A stretch of 64,000 bases of DNA, from positions 1 through 64,000 of the forward strand of contig JAISFF010000053.1 in the NCBI GenBank assembly GCA_031263725.1, read 5' to 3'. The position numbers and the translations under genes were made by a program. Within the stretch, counting starts at the first letter, position 1, and every line of letters begins with the position of its first letter. The notes under the pieces were generated by a model. It did no database searches, had not been told where the DNA came from, and saw only the letters and a list, made by a program, of their open reading frames with translations. Shown here piece by piece: positions 43,173-52,569 of this stretch. Source of the stretch: Lysobacteraceae bacterium. Its GTDB lineage: Bacteria > Pseudomonadota > Gammaproteobacteria > Xanthomonadales > Xanthomonadaceae.

Positions 43173-44090
43173 CTAGGCCCCGATCCGCTGCAACAGCCAA
43201 GCCCATATGGGCAGCGTTCCCAGCGAGAGCAGAATACTGTAACCGACCAGCGCCGCTGCCAGTCGTGGCGCCAAGCCATGCGAGATCGCCAGCGCGGCCG
43301 CCGTGATCATGGTCGGCATTGCCGATTCAAGTACGTTGGTCTGGAACATCGCGCCCTTCAGACCGAAGGCCCAGGACAACGGCATCGCCAGCGCCGGCAA
43401 TACCAGCAGGCGCAGGACCAGACCGGCTGCCAACGGTTTCAGCTCATCGCGCGGCAATTTCAGGCGGATCGAGAAACCCACGGCCAGCATGACCAGCGGC
43501 AACAGCATGTCCGACAGGCTTTTCAGCGCCGAACCGATCCAGTGCGGCGGTTGCTCCGGCATCAGGGTCAATCCGAACGCCAGCGCCCATAGCGGCGGAA
43601 AACGCATGATCCTGCCGAGGATCTGGCGCATGCCGGGAACACTGTCGCCACTGTAGCGCGCCAGCACGTACAGCCCCATCGTCGACAACAGCACGAAGGT
43701 GCCGAACTGGTCGTAGACCACGGCGTAGGGTAGCGCCTGTTCTCCAAGCAACGCGCGCACCATCGGATAACCGATGAAACTGCTGTTGCCAAGGGAAACG
43801 CAGATCAGCAACACCGCGAACTCCGCGCGGCGGAATTTCAACAGCCGCGACAGCACCAGCAACATGCCCCAGGTCGCCAGCGTCAACAACCACGGCGTCA
43901 GCATCAGCGCCAACAGCGAGGCATCCATATGCAATCGCGGCACATAGGTCAGCACCGCCGCAGGCAGGCAGACGTACAACACAATCCGGTTCAATACGTC
44001 GGGAGCGTTCTCCGGCAATACCCGCAACCGGGCGAACAACATGCCCAGCGCCAGCACGGAAAGAATCAGAGCGAACGCATCAAACGCCAT
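43173..44090 (-). CDS. AEC-family auxin efflux carrier-like transporter
   Basis: 305 residues with ten predicted helices in two five-helix repeats: LPENAPDVLNRIVLYVCLPAAVLTYV in the first, LPLVMLAVGFSIRL and PALAMPLSWAFGLKGAMFQTNVLESAMPTMITAAALA in the second. The ESAMP and NSSFIGYPMVRALLG segments are typical of bacterial AEC permeases for malonate or related organic anions. The substrate here is unknown. Confidence 0.9.
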   Translation of the reverse strand: MAFDAFALILSVLALGMLFARLRVLPENAPDVLNRIVLYVCLPAAVLTYVPRLHMDASLLALMLTPWLLTLATWGMLLVLSRLLKFRRAEFAVLLICVSLGNSSFIGYPMVRALLGEQALPYAVVYDQFGTFVLLSTMGLYVLARYSGDSVPGMRQILGRIMRFPPLWALAFGLTLMPEQPPHWIGSALKSLSDMLLPLVMLAVGFSIRLKLPRDELKPLAAGLVLRLLVLPALAMPLSWAFGLKGAMFQTNVLESAMPTMITAAALAISHGLAPRLAAALVGYSILLSLGTLPIWAWLLQRIGA

Positions 44091-44227
44091 GACCGGGACT
44101 CATTGGCGGACGCACGCATCGGATCGATGACCGGACTTCAATCCAGCGCGCTTCATCCCGCTCCGCTCACGGTGAAACCCCACGATGGGCTGCAAAATGA
44201 AGGAAGCGCGCATACACCCGACCGGAC

Positions 44228-44491
44228 TCAACCCTGCTGGGCCAGAATCATCAGCAGGAGCAGGAAGAACAGGGCCACCAGGCCGATCGCGGTGAATACG
44301 GCAAAGTAGATGATGATGCCGTTCTTGTTGGAGCGTCCGGTCTTGCCGTTGTATTGGGTCTTGCACTGTGGGCATTCCACATGCGTCAGCAGATTCGGTC
44401 CCAGCACGCCTCCCCACCAGGTGAAGTTGACCTTGCGGGCTTCACGGGCGCCGCACTTGGGACAGGCGGCATAAGGACTGGGGCTGCTCAT
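44228..44491 (-). CDS. Zinc-ribbon membrane protein
   Basis: 87 residues. The start at 44491 gives MSSPSPYAACPKCGAREARKV. Two CxxC pairs (CPKCG and, about 30 residues later, CPQCKTQYNGKTG) form a rubredoxin-like zinc ribbon, followed by a single transmembrane helix (IIIYFAVFTAIGLVALFFLLLLMI). It has a cytoplasmic zinc ribbon and a membrane anchor; the function is unknown. Confidence 0.8.
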   Translation of the reverse strand: MSSPSPYAACPKCGAREARKVNFTWWGGVLGPNLLTHVECPQCKTQYNGKTGRSNKNGIIIYFAVFTAIGLVALFFLLLLMILAQQG

Positions 44492-44743
44492 TCGGATACT
44501 CCGGTTGCAAGATTGGCATTGCGCGATCGGTTTCGCTTTCCATTCTAATACTTGTCCTTCGCCTCGTGAGCGGCATCCGCACGGCAAGCGCGCGCCCAAG
44601 ATTCGACTGACGGCAAAATACCCGTGCATCGCCGGCCGCCGTTGTCCATGCATTCCGAACGCAGTCTGCGTCCATTGCGCAACGCATACCGGCATACGCC
44701 GTATCCGTGGTCACTATCGGCAATCCACTACCGGCCTCCAGGC

Positions 44744-45454
44744 CTATAACGTCCGTGCGCAAACCCATGCATCGATCCGCCGCGCACCGGCCGCACGCAA
44801 TCCTCTGGCCGCCGCCTCCAGCGTGGCGCCCGTGGTCATCACATCATCCAGCAGCACGACATGCGCGGGCGGAGGCGCGCGGACCGTGAAGGCCGCCCGC
44901 AGGTTCCGCCTTCGTTCCGCCGCATCGAGCTCGGATTGCGGTCTGGTGGAACGCACCCGGCGCAACAGGTCCCCACGCAGGGGAATCCGCAGCATCCGTG
45001 CCAGCGGCCGCGCCAGTTCCAACGCCTGATCGTAGCCGCGCGACGACAAACGCCGCCAGTGCAACGGTATCGGAACGATGGCGTCGGGACGCGGCAACCC
45101 GGCGCAATCTCCCGCCATCAGCATCGACAGCAGACGGCCCGCGGCCAGATCCCGATGGAATTTGAAACGCGGCAGCAACCGGTCCAGCGGAAAGCGGTAG
45201 GAGAAAACCGCATGCGTTTCATCCAGCGGCCGATTGCTCCGGCGCAGGCATGGGCCGCAGACGGGATTCGACGAAGCCAGCGGCAAAGCGCAGATCCGGC
45301 AGGCCGGAACATTCCAGGGCAATGCGGCATGACAGGCGCGGCACAGGTCGCGTCCTTCAGCGCCGGGTTCCTCGCATATCAGGCAGCGCAACGGCAGCAG
45401 GCATTCGCCAAGCACGCCCAATCGGTTCCGCCACTTGTAAACAATATCTATCAT
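44744..45454 (-). CDS. comF: ComF-family phosphoribosyltransferase-like protein
   Basis: 236 residues. N-terminal zinc-finger cysteines CLICEEPGAEGRDLCRACHAALPW and CRICALP..NPVCGPC are followed by the PRTase domain with PIPLHWRRLSSRGYDQALELA and the PRPP loop VVLLDDVMTTGATLEAAARGL. ComF proteins assist uptake of transforming DNA, with unclear chemistry. The start codon lies inside the BirA-like operator at 45435-45468, divergent from bioB, so biotin may influence its expression. Confidence 0.93.
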   Translation of the reverse strand: MIDIVYKWRNRLGVLGECLLPLRCLICEEPGAEGRDLCRACHAALPWNVPACRICALPLASSNPVCGPCLRRSNRPLDETHAVFSYRFPLDRLLPRFKFHRDLAAGRLLSMLMAGDCAGLPRPDAIVPIPLHWRRLSSRGYDQALELARPLARMLRIPLRGDLLRRVRSTRPQSELDAAERRRNLRAAFTVRAPPPAHVVLLDDVMTTGATLEAAARGLRAAGARRIDAWVCARTL

Positions 45455-45468
45455 GTATAAGTTTACAT
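45435..45468. promoter_or_regulatory. BirA-like biotin operator between comF and bioB
   Basis: TTGTAAACA and AGTTTACAT form an inverted repeat with a 16-bp spacer, close to the bacterial BirA consensus TTGTAAACC-N15/16-GGTTTACAA. It overlaps a TATAAG that could be the bioB -10. The left arm falls in codons 4-7 of comF and the spacer contains its ATG. BirA binding would therefore block both divergent promoters. Confidence 0.85.
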
Positions 45469-45538
45469 ATCCAGGCGCGGCGGTGACATCCCAACATGCC
45501 GATTCCGCGTCCCCCTGACAGTCGGAAAACCCCTTTCA

Positions 45539-46552
45539 ATGACGACCGAAATCCGCCACGACTGGCGTCGGGAAGAAATCCTCGCGCTGTTCGAACTGCC
45601 TTTTCCCGAATTGCTGTACCAGGCCGCCAGCGTGCACCGCTTGCATTTCGATCCCGCGCAGGTACAGGTATCGACCCTGCTGTCGATCAAGACCGGCGGC
45701 TGTCCCGAGGACTGCGCCTATTGCCCGCAATCGCAGCGCTACCAGACCGGCGTGCGGGTACAGAAACTGATGAGCACCGAAGATGTGCTGGAAAACGCGC
45801 GCGCCGCCAAGGCCGCTGGCGCATCGCGCTTTTGCATGGGCGCCGCCTGGCGCAGCCCCAAGCATCGCGACATGCCGAAAGTGGCCGCCATGATCCGCGC
45901 GGTAAAAGCGCTGGGGCTGGAAACCTGCGCGACGCTGGGCATGCTCGACCGCCGCCAGGCGCAAACGCTGAAGGAGGCCGGGCTGGACTACTACAACCAC
46001 AACCTCGACACCGCACCCGAGTTCTACGAGGACATCATCCACACCCGCGACTACCAGGAGCGGCTCGATACCCTGAAGCATGTCCGCGACGCCGGGCTGC
46101 GCACCTGCTGCGGCGGCATCGTCGGCATGGGCGAATCGCGCGTGCAGCGAGCCGGGCTGCTGCGGACGCTGGCCAACCTGCCCGCGCATCCGGATTCGGT
46201 GCCGATCAACCGGCTGGTCCAAGTCAGCGGCACGCCATTGCACGGAGTCGCTGAACTGGACCCGTTCGAATTTGTCCGCACCATCGCCGTGGCGCGTCTC
46301 ATCATGCCGCGTTCGATGGTGCGGTTGTCCGCCGGGCGCGAGACCATGAACGACGAATTGCAGGCCCTGTGTTTCATAGCCGGGGCCAATTCGATCTTCC
46401 ATGGCGACAAGCTGCTGACTACCGCCAACCCGGAAGCCGGCTACGACTGGATCCTTTTCGGGCGCCTGGGCTTGCAACCCATGCCCTATGCGGGCGTCAC
46501 CGTGCATGCGGATATCGGCTGCCCGGGCAATGCCCGCGATAACGCGGCATAA
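45539..46552 (+). CDS. bioB: Biotin synthase
   Basis: A radical-SAM enzyme inserting sulfur into dethiobiotin; 337 residues. The [4Fe-4S] motif is Cys55-x3-Cys59-x2-Cys62 in [13 protein letters not shown]. Further family blocks are [48 protein letters not shown] and [34 protein letters not shown] closes it. It is the first gene of the biotin cluster, behind a BirA-type operator. Confidence 0.97.
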   Translation: MTTEIRHDWRREEILALFELPFPELLYQAASVHRLHFDPAQVQVSTLLSIKTGGCPEDCAYCPQSQRYQTGVRVQKLMSTEDVLENARAAKAAGASRFCMGAAWRSPKHRDMPKVAAMIRAVKALGLETCATLGMLDRRQAQTLKEAGLDYYNHNLDTAPEFYEDIIHTRDYQERLDTLKHVRDAGLRTCCGGIVGMGESRVQRAGLLRTLANLPAHPDSVPINRLVQVSGTPLHGVAELDPFEFVRTIAVARLIMPRSMVRLSAGRETMNDELQALCFIAGANSIFHGDKLLTTANPEAGYDWILFGRLGLQPMPYAGVTVHADIGCPGNARDNAA

Positions 46553-46594
46553 TCCCAAGTCATATCGTTTCAGCTTGAGACAAGGGGAATCTCG

Positions 46595-47782
46595 ATGGCA
46601 CGGCCCGACCTGTTCGAACGCATTCGCTCCCTGCGTGACGCGCGCATCGCCCAGAACCGTTTGCGCGTCCGCCGTACCGTGACCCGCCGCGACGGCATCA
46701 CCCTGGATATCGATGGCCATCGCTATGCCAATTTCAGCGGCAACGACTATCTGGGGCTGGCGCAGCAGTTCGAGATCATCGACGCGCTACAGGACGGCAC
46801 CGCGCGCGAAGGCGTGGGCGCCACGGCGTCGCCCCTGATCTGCGGCTACGACATCAGCCACGAGAATCTCGAACGCGAAGTGGCCGAGTGGATCGGTTAT
46901 CCGCGCGGGCTGCTGTTCGGCAGCGGCTTCATGGCCAATCTGGCCGTGCAGCAGGCGCTGCTGACGGAAGAAAACGATGTCTGCGTGCAGGACCGGCTCA
47001 ATCACGCCAGCCTGATCGATGCCACCCATCTGGCCGGTTGCCGCCTGCGCCGGTATCCGCATCTGGATGCCGAAGGCGCAATCCGGCAGCTGAAAGGCAC
47101 GCCCGGCGGCGCCGCGATACTGGCCACCGACGGCGTTTTCAGCATGGACGGCGATATCGCGCCGCTACAGGCGCTGAGTCTGGCGGCGAAGGTGCAGCAG
47201 GCGCTGCTGTATGTCGATGATGCGCACGGCGTCGGCGTGCTCGGTCCGGACGGACGCGGCAGCGTCGCCGCCGCCGGCCTGGGACCGGCCGAAGTGCCGC
47301 TGCTGCTGGTGCCATTGAGCAAGGCGCTGGGCAGCTATGGCGCCGTGGTGCTCGGCAGCGAAGCGCTGATCAACCATCTGATCGAGACCTCGCGCCCCTA
47401 TGCCTACAGCTCGGCGTTGCCGCCCGCGTTGGCCACCGCCGCGCTGACAGCGGTGCGTTCGGCGCGGCGCGACGAATGGCGGCGCGAGCGCCTGAAGGAA
47501 CTGATCGGCGTGTTCCGCGAGGAATGCCAACGCTATGGGATAGAGCCGCTGATGTCGGATACGCCGATCCAGCCATTGCTATGCGGCAGCGAGACCGAAG
47601 CGGTCGCGTTGTCCGCCGCGATGGAACGGGAAGGCTATCTGACGGCGGCGATCCGGCCTCCGACCGTGCCCGAGGGCACATCGAGAATTCGCATCACCCT
47701 GTCGGCATTGCACGCGCCACAGCAGGTACAGCGCATGGTGACAGTCCTGGCGCGATGCCGCGAGGAACTCCCCAAACACTGA
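46595..47782 (+). CDS. bioF: 8-amino-7-oxononanoate synthase
   Basis: A PLP enzyme joining pimeloyl-ACP/CoA and alanine; 395 residues. It shows [11 protein letters not shown], the [19 protein letters not shown] block, [15 protein letters not shown] and [17 protein letters not shown] with the PLP lysine. Near the C-terminus is the [18 protein letters not shown] segment typical of this family. It follows bioB by 42 bases with GGGGAAT upstream of the ATG. Confidence 0.96.
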   Translation: MARPDLFERIRSLRDARIAQNRLRVRRTVTRRDGITLDIDGHRYANFSGNDYLGLAQQFEIIDALQDGTAREGVGATASPLICGYDISHENLEREVAEWIGYPRGLLFGSGFMANLAVQQALLTEENDVCVQDRLNHASLIDATHLAGCRLRRYPHLDAEGAIRQLKGTPGGAAILATDGVFSMDGDIAPLQALSLAAKVQQALLYVDDAHGVGVLGPDGRGSVAAAGLGPAEVPLLLVPLSKALGSYGAVVLGSEALINHLIETSRPYAYSSALPPALATAALTAVRSARRDEWRRERLKELIGVFREECQRYGIEPLMSDTPIQPLLCGSETEAVALSAAMEREGYLTAAIRPPTVPEGTSRIRITLSALHAPQQVQRMVTVLARCREELPKH

Positions 47783-48070
47783 TCGGCATTGCGACAGCGG
47801 CCTCGACGGCCACTGCATGCGATGAACCGGTTTGGCGTTGCGGTACTCGTCGACAACCGTCGATGAGGGTGGATCGGCCGTGTCCGCAACGGCCGGTCAT
47901 GGAGTCCGATTCATAACGGTCCGTTCGCGCCATGGACGACGCGGGACAGAAAGCGCGCACCGATATCCCCGTACCATTGCGTTCCATCGCCGCCATCGGA
48001 ATCGACGCTTTCCTTTCCGGTCGCCGCCGTCCCCTCGGTTTCATCGATTCCTTTCAGGCTTTCCGATTCC

Positions 48071-48832
48071 ATGTACATCCAAACCTACGGCAGCGGCCCC
48101 GATCTGGTGATGATCCACGGCTGGGGACTGCACGGCGGCATCTTCACCCCGCTGGCCGAACTGCTGGCTTCATCGTTCCGCCTGCACTTGGTCGATCTGC
48201 CCGGCCACGGCTACAGCCATGACGATCCCGTGCCCCTGGCGCTGGATACGTGCGTTAATGCGATCGTGGCCGAAGTGCCGGAAGCGATCTGGCTGGGCTG
48301 GTCGATGGGCGGATTGTTCGCCATCCATGCGGCCGACACCCTGCCTTCGGTACGCGGCCTGATCCTGGTGGCCTCGACGCCGAAATTCGTGCGTTCCGCG
48401 GATTGGCCCAACGCCACCGAACCGCGCATGCTGGTGCAATTCCGCGACGATCTGCAGCGCGACTATGGCGCGACCCTGGATCGATTCCTGGCACTGGATA
48501 CGCTGGGTTCAGAACATGCGCAGAGCAAACTGCGCACCATGCGCGCCGCACTGGCCGAACGCGGTGCGCCGGCGCCCGCGGCCCTGCAAGCCGGGCTGCA
48601 GCTTCTCGAGGACACCGATCTACGGCCACGCCTGCCAACGTTGAAAGTGCCGAACCTGTGGCTGTCCGGCCGGCGCGATCGCCAGGTCGCCTCGGCGGCC
48701 ATGCGCGCGGCGGCCGACATGACACCGTGGTCCCGCTTCTTCGAAGTGCCCGGCGGCGGTCATGCGCCCTTCCTCGGCCAGACCGCCACCGTCGCCGAAC
48801 AGATTCTGGCCGCCGCGGGCGAAATGCGCTGA
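48071..48832 (+). CDS. bioH: Pimeloyl-ACP methyl ester esterase
   Basis: An alpha/beta hydrolase that ends the BioC-BioH pimeloyl pathway by removing the methyl ester. 253 residues; oxyanion segment MIHGWGLHGGIF and nucleophile Ser78 in GWSMGG. Asp is in LSGRRDRQV and His in GGGHAPFL, the complete triad. The stop shares one base with the bioC start (TGATG), firmly linking the two. The 288 bases before it, after bioF, hold no gene; bioD and bioA are not in the window. Confidence 0.94.
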   Translation: MYIQTYGSGPDLVMIHGWGLHGGIFTPLAELLASSFRLHLVDLPGHGYSHDDPVPLALDTCVNAIVAEVPEAIWLGWSMGGLFAIHAADTLPSVRGLILVASTPKFVRSADWPNATEPRMLVQFRDDLQRDYGATLDRFLALDTLGSEHAQSKLRTMRAALAERGAPAPAALQAGLQLLEDTDLRPRLPTLKVPNLWLSGRRDRQVASAAMRAAADMTPWSRFFEVPGGGHAPFLGQTATVAEQILAAAGEMR

Positions 48833-49719
48833 TGGATTCCATCTTCGACCGCCGCCACATCCGCCATGCCTTCGGTCGCGCCGCCGGCAGCTACAACGAG
48901 GCCGCCGCGCTGCAGCAGGAAGTGCGCAGCCGCCTGCTGGAATCGCTGGAATCCCTGAAAGACCGGACGCCGCAAACCGTGCTCGATATCGGCAGCGGCC
49001 CGGGCCACGCGGCCGCCACGATGCGCAAGCGTTGGCCGCGCACGCAGGTGATCGCATTGGACATCGCACTGCCGATGCTGCAGGAAGCCAGGAAACAGAA
49101 TTCCTGGTGGCGTCCGTTCCAGCGCATCTGCGCCGACGCCGGCGCGCTGCCATTGGCCGACCAGGGCGTGGATGTGATCTTCAGCAATCTCTGCCTGCAA
49201 TGGGTCGAAGATCTGCCGCGCGCGTTGAACGAATTCCGGCGCGTGTTGCGGCCCGGCGGCCTGCTGCTCTGCTCGACTTTCGGCCCGGACACCCTGATCG
49301 AGCTGCGCGAAGCCTTCGCCACGACCGACGCTGTCCCGCATGTCAGTCCATTTCCGGGCATCAGCCTGTTCGGCGATACCCTGATGGCGGCCGGTTTCCG
49401 CAATCCGGTGCTGGATCGCGACCTGTTCACGCTGACCTATCCCGATCTGCCCGCCTTGATGCACGAGTTGCGCGACATCGGCGCGACCAACGCCTTGCGA
49501 AATCGCCGCCGCACACTGACCGGCCGTCAACGTTTCACGGCCGCCACGAATGTGTACGAAACGTTGCGCCGCGACGACGACACCTTGCCCAGTTCCTGGG
49601 AGGTCATCTACGCCCAGGCCTGGGCGCCGCCACCGGGTGCGCCGATCCGTGGCGAGGATGGCGGCGATGTCGTCAGCGTGCCGCTGACCTCGATCCCGAT
49701 CCGGCGGAAGACGCCATGA
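48832..49719 (+). CDS. bioC: Malonyl-ACP O-methyltransferase
   Basis: A SAM methyltransferase that starts pimeloyl synthesis by masking malonyl-ACP; 295 residues. FDRRHIRHAFGRAAGSYNEAAALQQEV at the N-terminus and motif I VLDIGSGPGHAAATMR. Motif III/IV is DVIFSNLCLQWVEDLPRALNEFRRVLRPGGLLLCSTFGPDTLIEL, followed by the BioC-specific LRDIGATNALRNRRRTLTGR. Translationally coupled to bioH. Confidence 0.95.
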   Translation: MDSIFDRRHIRHAFGRAAGSYNEAAALQQEVRSRLLESLESLKDRTPQTVLDIGSGPGHAAATMRKRWPRTQVIALDIALPMLQEARKQNSWWRPFQRICADAGALPLADQGVDVIFSNLCLQWVEDLPRALNEFRRVLRPGGLLLCSTFGPDTLIELREAFATTDAVPHVSPFPGISLFGDTLMAAGFRNPVLDRDLFTLTYPDLPALMHELRDIGATNALRNRRRTLTGRQRFTAATNVYETLRRDDDTLPSSWEVIYAQAWAPPPGAPIRGEDGGDVVSVPLTSIPIRRKTP

Positions 49720-50213
49720 GCCTGTCCCGCGTCTTGCCCTGTTCTATCGCATGAATACGCATGGCGCATCGACCCGATGCCGAAGATTCCTTCCAGAATT
49801 GGGCGAACGGTTCGCCATCGAAATTTCACCGAGTACCTCCCTGCTGTAGCGATCGGGACCATGACAGTTCCGATCGCATTTCCTCGGAACCGCGCGGTAC
49901 GCTGCGGCGGTCCGGCCCTCAGCGCAGTCTGGATACTTCCGTCAGCACCCGTTTCCCGTCCGCATAACGGAGCAGATAGCGATTCCAGCCCACGCAACTC
50001 TGTGAGCGGTCTTCTTCATCGTCTGTGTTTTCGCGTAGGGAAAGTCGCTGCTCCGATTCCTTATTCATTTGCCGATCCATCGCGACGACGCGTGCCGTCC
50101 TGTCCGCCCTGGGGGCGCTTGTCAGTCACGGACTCGTAATTTGCGCCGCATGTATCGACACACAAGACGAATTGGTTTATTTTATCCGCATTATTCGCCA
50201 CGGTTGACGAATC
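49720..50213. other. Intergenic region bioC-hipB
   Basis: About 490 bases without a recognisable gene. Frames on both strands are Pro/Arg-rich shadows. The last 60 bases are AT-richer and should hold the hipBA promoter. An inverted repeat ATTCG-N10-CGAAT (50192-50211) directly before the hipB ATG is a possible autoregulatory operator. Confidence 0.4.
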
Positions 50214-50564
50214 ATGAAGATCATGAATGCCCATAGCGACGAGGCCATTCTCCGCGAACTGGGAACGCGGTTGGCCGCGACGAGACTGGCGCAGAACCTG
50301 ACCCAGGCGCAGCTGGCGGAACAGGCCGGCGTTTCCAAGCGCACCGTGGAGCGGCTGGAATCCGGCGAAGTCGCATTGCAGCTGACCGGCCTGATCCGGG
50401 TATGCAGGGCGCTGGGCCTGCTGAACCGGCTGGATCTGCTGGTGCCCGAACCCGTGTCCAGCCCGCTGGCGCAACTGAAGCGCAAGGGTCGGACCCGCCA
50501 GCGCGCTTCCGGCCAGCATGTCGCCGAAACGCGCGCACCGTGGCAGTGGGGTGACGACTCGTGA
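50214..50564 (+). CDS. hipB: HipB-type antitoxin/repressor (XRE family)
   Basis: 116 residues with a central helix-turn-helix (ATRLAQNLTQAQLAEQAGVSKRTVERLESGEVALQLTGLIRVCRALGLL). It is longer than E. coli HipB (88), with a basic C-terminal tail (KRKGRTRQRAS). The next gene is a hipA that begins inside this stop (GTGA), the standard antitoxin-toxin order. It probably represses the operon by binding a nearby palindrome. Confidence 0.88.
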   Translation: MKIMNAHSDEAILRELGTRLAATRLAQNLTQAQLAEQAGVSKRTVERLESGEVALQLTGLIRVCRALGLLNRLDLLVPEPVSSPLAQLKRKGRTRQRASGQHVAETRAPWQWGDDS

Positions 50565-51868
50565 TCACGGCCGAGGTCCGCTTGTGGGGACGCCGCATCG
50601 GCGCGGTATCCGCGCCGGAGGAAGGCGGTGTGGCCGCATTCGAGTACGTGCCGGAGTTCGTCCACAGTGGCATCGAGGTGTCGCCGCTGATGATGCCGCT
50701 GGCGAACACGATCTATCGTTTTCCCGAGTTGCCGTGGCCGACGTTTCACGGCCTGCCCGGGTTGCTGGCCGACTCCCTGCCCGACCGCTTCGGCAATGCG
50801 TTGATCGATCAATGGCTGGCACAGCAAGGACGCGCCCCGGACAGCTTCAGCGCGGTGGAACGCCTTTGCTACATCGGCCAACGCGGCATGGGCGCGCTGG
50901 AATTCGCGCCGACGCTCGGCCCACGCGCACAGCGCGCCAGCAAGATCCGGCTCGACGCCCTGGTGCGGTTGGCATCGGACATCCTGTCGCAGCGCGAGGA
51001 CCTGCGCGGCAGCTTCGACAGCCCCGCGCGAGAGAAGGCGTTGAACGACATCCTGCGTGTCGGCACTTCGGCTGGCGGCGCGCGCGCGAAGGCGGTGATC
51101 GCCTGGAATCCGCATACGCACGAAGTCCGTTCGGGCCAGTTGGAAGCCGACGACGGTTTTGAATACTGGCTGCTGAAATTCGATGGCGTCAGCGGCAACC
51201 GCGATCGCGAGCTGGATGATCCGAAAGGCTTTGGCGCCATCGAATATGCGTATTCGCTGATGGCGCGTGCCACCGGCATCGAAATGAGTCCCTCGCGGCT
51301 GCTGGAGGAACACGGCCGCCGTCACTTCATGACGCGCCGCTTCGACCGCCTGCCCGGAGGCGGCAAGCTGCACATGCAATCGCTGGCGGCGCTGGCGCAC
51401 TTCGACTTCAACCAGGCCAATGCCCACTCCTACGAACAGGCGTTGCAGACGATCCGCCGGCTGGACCTGCCGATGAGCGTGTTGGAGGAACAGTTCCGCC
51501 GGATGCTGTTCAACGTCGTCGCCCGCAACCAGGACGACCATGTCAAGAACATCGCGTTCCTGATGGACAAGCAGGGCGTCTGGTCGCTGGCGCCCGCCTT
51601 CGATGTCACCTACAGCTACAATCCCAGCGGCGACTGGACCGCGCGCCACCAGATGAGCCTCAACGGCAAGCGCGACGGTTTTTCCCTGGCCGATTTCCAG
51701 GCCGTGGCCCGCTCGGCATTGCTCAAGCGCGGCCGCGATCGCGCCATCCTGGAAGAAGTGCTCGCGGCCGTGGCGCAATGGCCCGCATTCGCGGAACAGG
51801 CGGGCGTGCCCGAATCCTGGGCCGGGCAGATATCACGCCAGCACCGCACGGGTTTCCCGGACGCGTGA
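50561..51868 (+). CDS. hipA: HipA-type serine/threonine kinase toxin
   Basis: 435 residues from a GTG start overlapping hipB. N-terminal HipA_N domain (LTGxxIG-like RLWGRRIGAVS, then LPGLLADSLPDRFGNALIDQWL). The kinase domain has the gated loop GTSAGGARAKAVIAW, the ATP-binding YWLLKFDGV, and FMTRRFDR. The catalytic loop ARNQDDHVKNIAFL carries Asp325, then comes the metal ligand in PAFDVTYSYN. All residues are present, so the toxin should be active on aminoacyl-tRNA synthetases such as GltX, as in characterised HipAs. The exact target is unknown. Confidence 0.92.
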   Translation: MITAEVRLWGRRIGAVSAPEEGGVAAFEYVPEFVHSGIEVSPLMMPLANTIYRFPELPWPTFHGLPGLLADSLPDRFGNALIDQWLAQQGRAPDSFSAVERLCYIGQRGMGALEFAPTLGPRAQRASKIRLDALVRLASDILSQREDLRGSFDSPAREKALNDILRVGTSAGGARAKAVIAWNPHTHEVRSGQLEADDGFEYWLLKFDGVSGNRDRELDDPKGFGAIEYAYSLMARATGIEMSPSRLLEEHGRRHFMTRRFDRLPGGGKLHMQSLAALAHFDFNQANAHSYEQALQTIRRLDLPMSVLEEQFRRMLFNVVARNQDDHVKNIAFLMDKQGVWSLAPAFDVTYSYNPSGDWTARHQMSLNGKRDGFSLADFQAVARSALLKRGRDRAILEEVLAAVAQWPAFAEQAGVPESWAGQISRQHRTGFPDA

Positions 51869-51950
51869 TCCGGTTCCGCGCGATCTGGCAAATGCACGGA
51901 ACGATCGCTGATAATGGCATGAAATCCGCTCGCATCCAGAGCCTTGTTCG

Positions 51951-52502
51951 ATGACGAATCCCGCATCCCGCGACACGCGGAAGCTCGTTGCCGCAATGGC
52001 ATTCGCGGCGGAGCGCCATCGTGGACAGCGGCGCAAGGACGCCGAGGCCTCGCCTCATATCAACCATTCCGTCGCATTGGCCGCCGTACTGGCCGACGAA
52101 GGCGGTATCGACGATGCGGATGTTCTCTGCGCGGCGCGGCTGCATGGCATCATCGAAGACACCGATACCACGGCCGATGAGATCGCGCAGTGTTTCGGCA
52201 ACCGGATCACCGATATCGCGTTGGAAGCCAGCGACGACAAATCCCTCGCCAAGGACGAACGCAAGCGCCGGCAAATCGCACATGCGCCACGGCTCTCGCA
52301 CGCGGCCAAGCTGGTCAAGCGGACCGACAAGATCTGCAACCTGTGCGACATCCTGACCATGCCGCTGTCGGATCGGCCGTTGCAGCGCCGGCAAGCCTAT
52401 TTCGATTGGGCCGCCGCGGTGGTGGACGGACTGCGCGGCGTTCATCCGGAACTGGAACGCATCTTCGACGGACCGTATGTGCGGAAAGAGGCCATGGCAT
52501 GA
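51951..52502 (+). CDS. HD-domain protein, RelA/SpoT hydrolase (MESH1)-like, with altered HD motif
   Basis: 183 residues of the small alarmone hydrolase-like family. FAAERHRGQRRKD and the first metal His in SPHINHSVALAAVLA are present. The usual HDTIEDTDTT reads HGIIEDTDTT, so the HD aspartate is replaced by glycine. The later Asp in VKRTDKICNLCDIL is kept. With one of four metal ligands lost, Mn-dependent hydrolysis of (p)ppGpp or NADPH is doubtful. It is located next to hipBA (82 bases), whose toxin acts through (p)ppGpp signalling in E. coli; the link is speculative. Confidence 0.8.
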   Translation: MTNPASRDTRKLVAAMAFAAERHRGQRRKDAEASPHINHSVALAAVLADEGGIDDADVLCAARLHGIIEDTDTTADEIAQCFGNRITDIALEASDDKSLAKDERKRRQIAHAPRLSHAAKLVKRTDKICNLCDILTMPLSDRPLQRRQAYFDWAAAVVDGLRGVHPELERIFDGPYVRKEAMA

Positions 52503-52569
52503 GTCTTCCGGGCCGCTCGCCTGTCGGTTTCCGTTGCGTACGCGCAGGCGGATATGCGGAGCCGATCAC

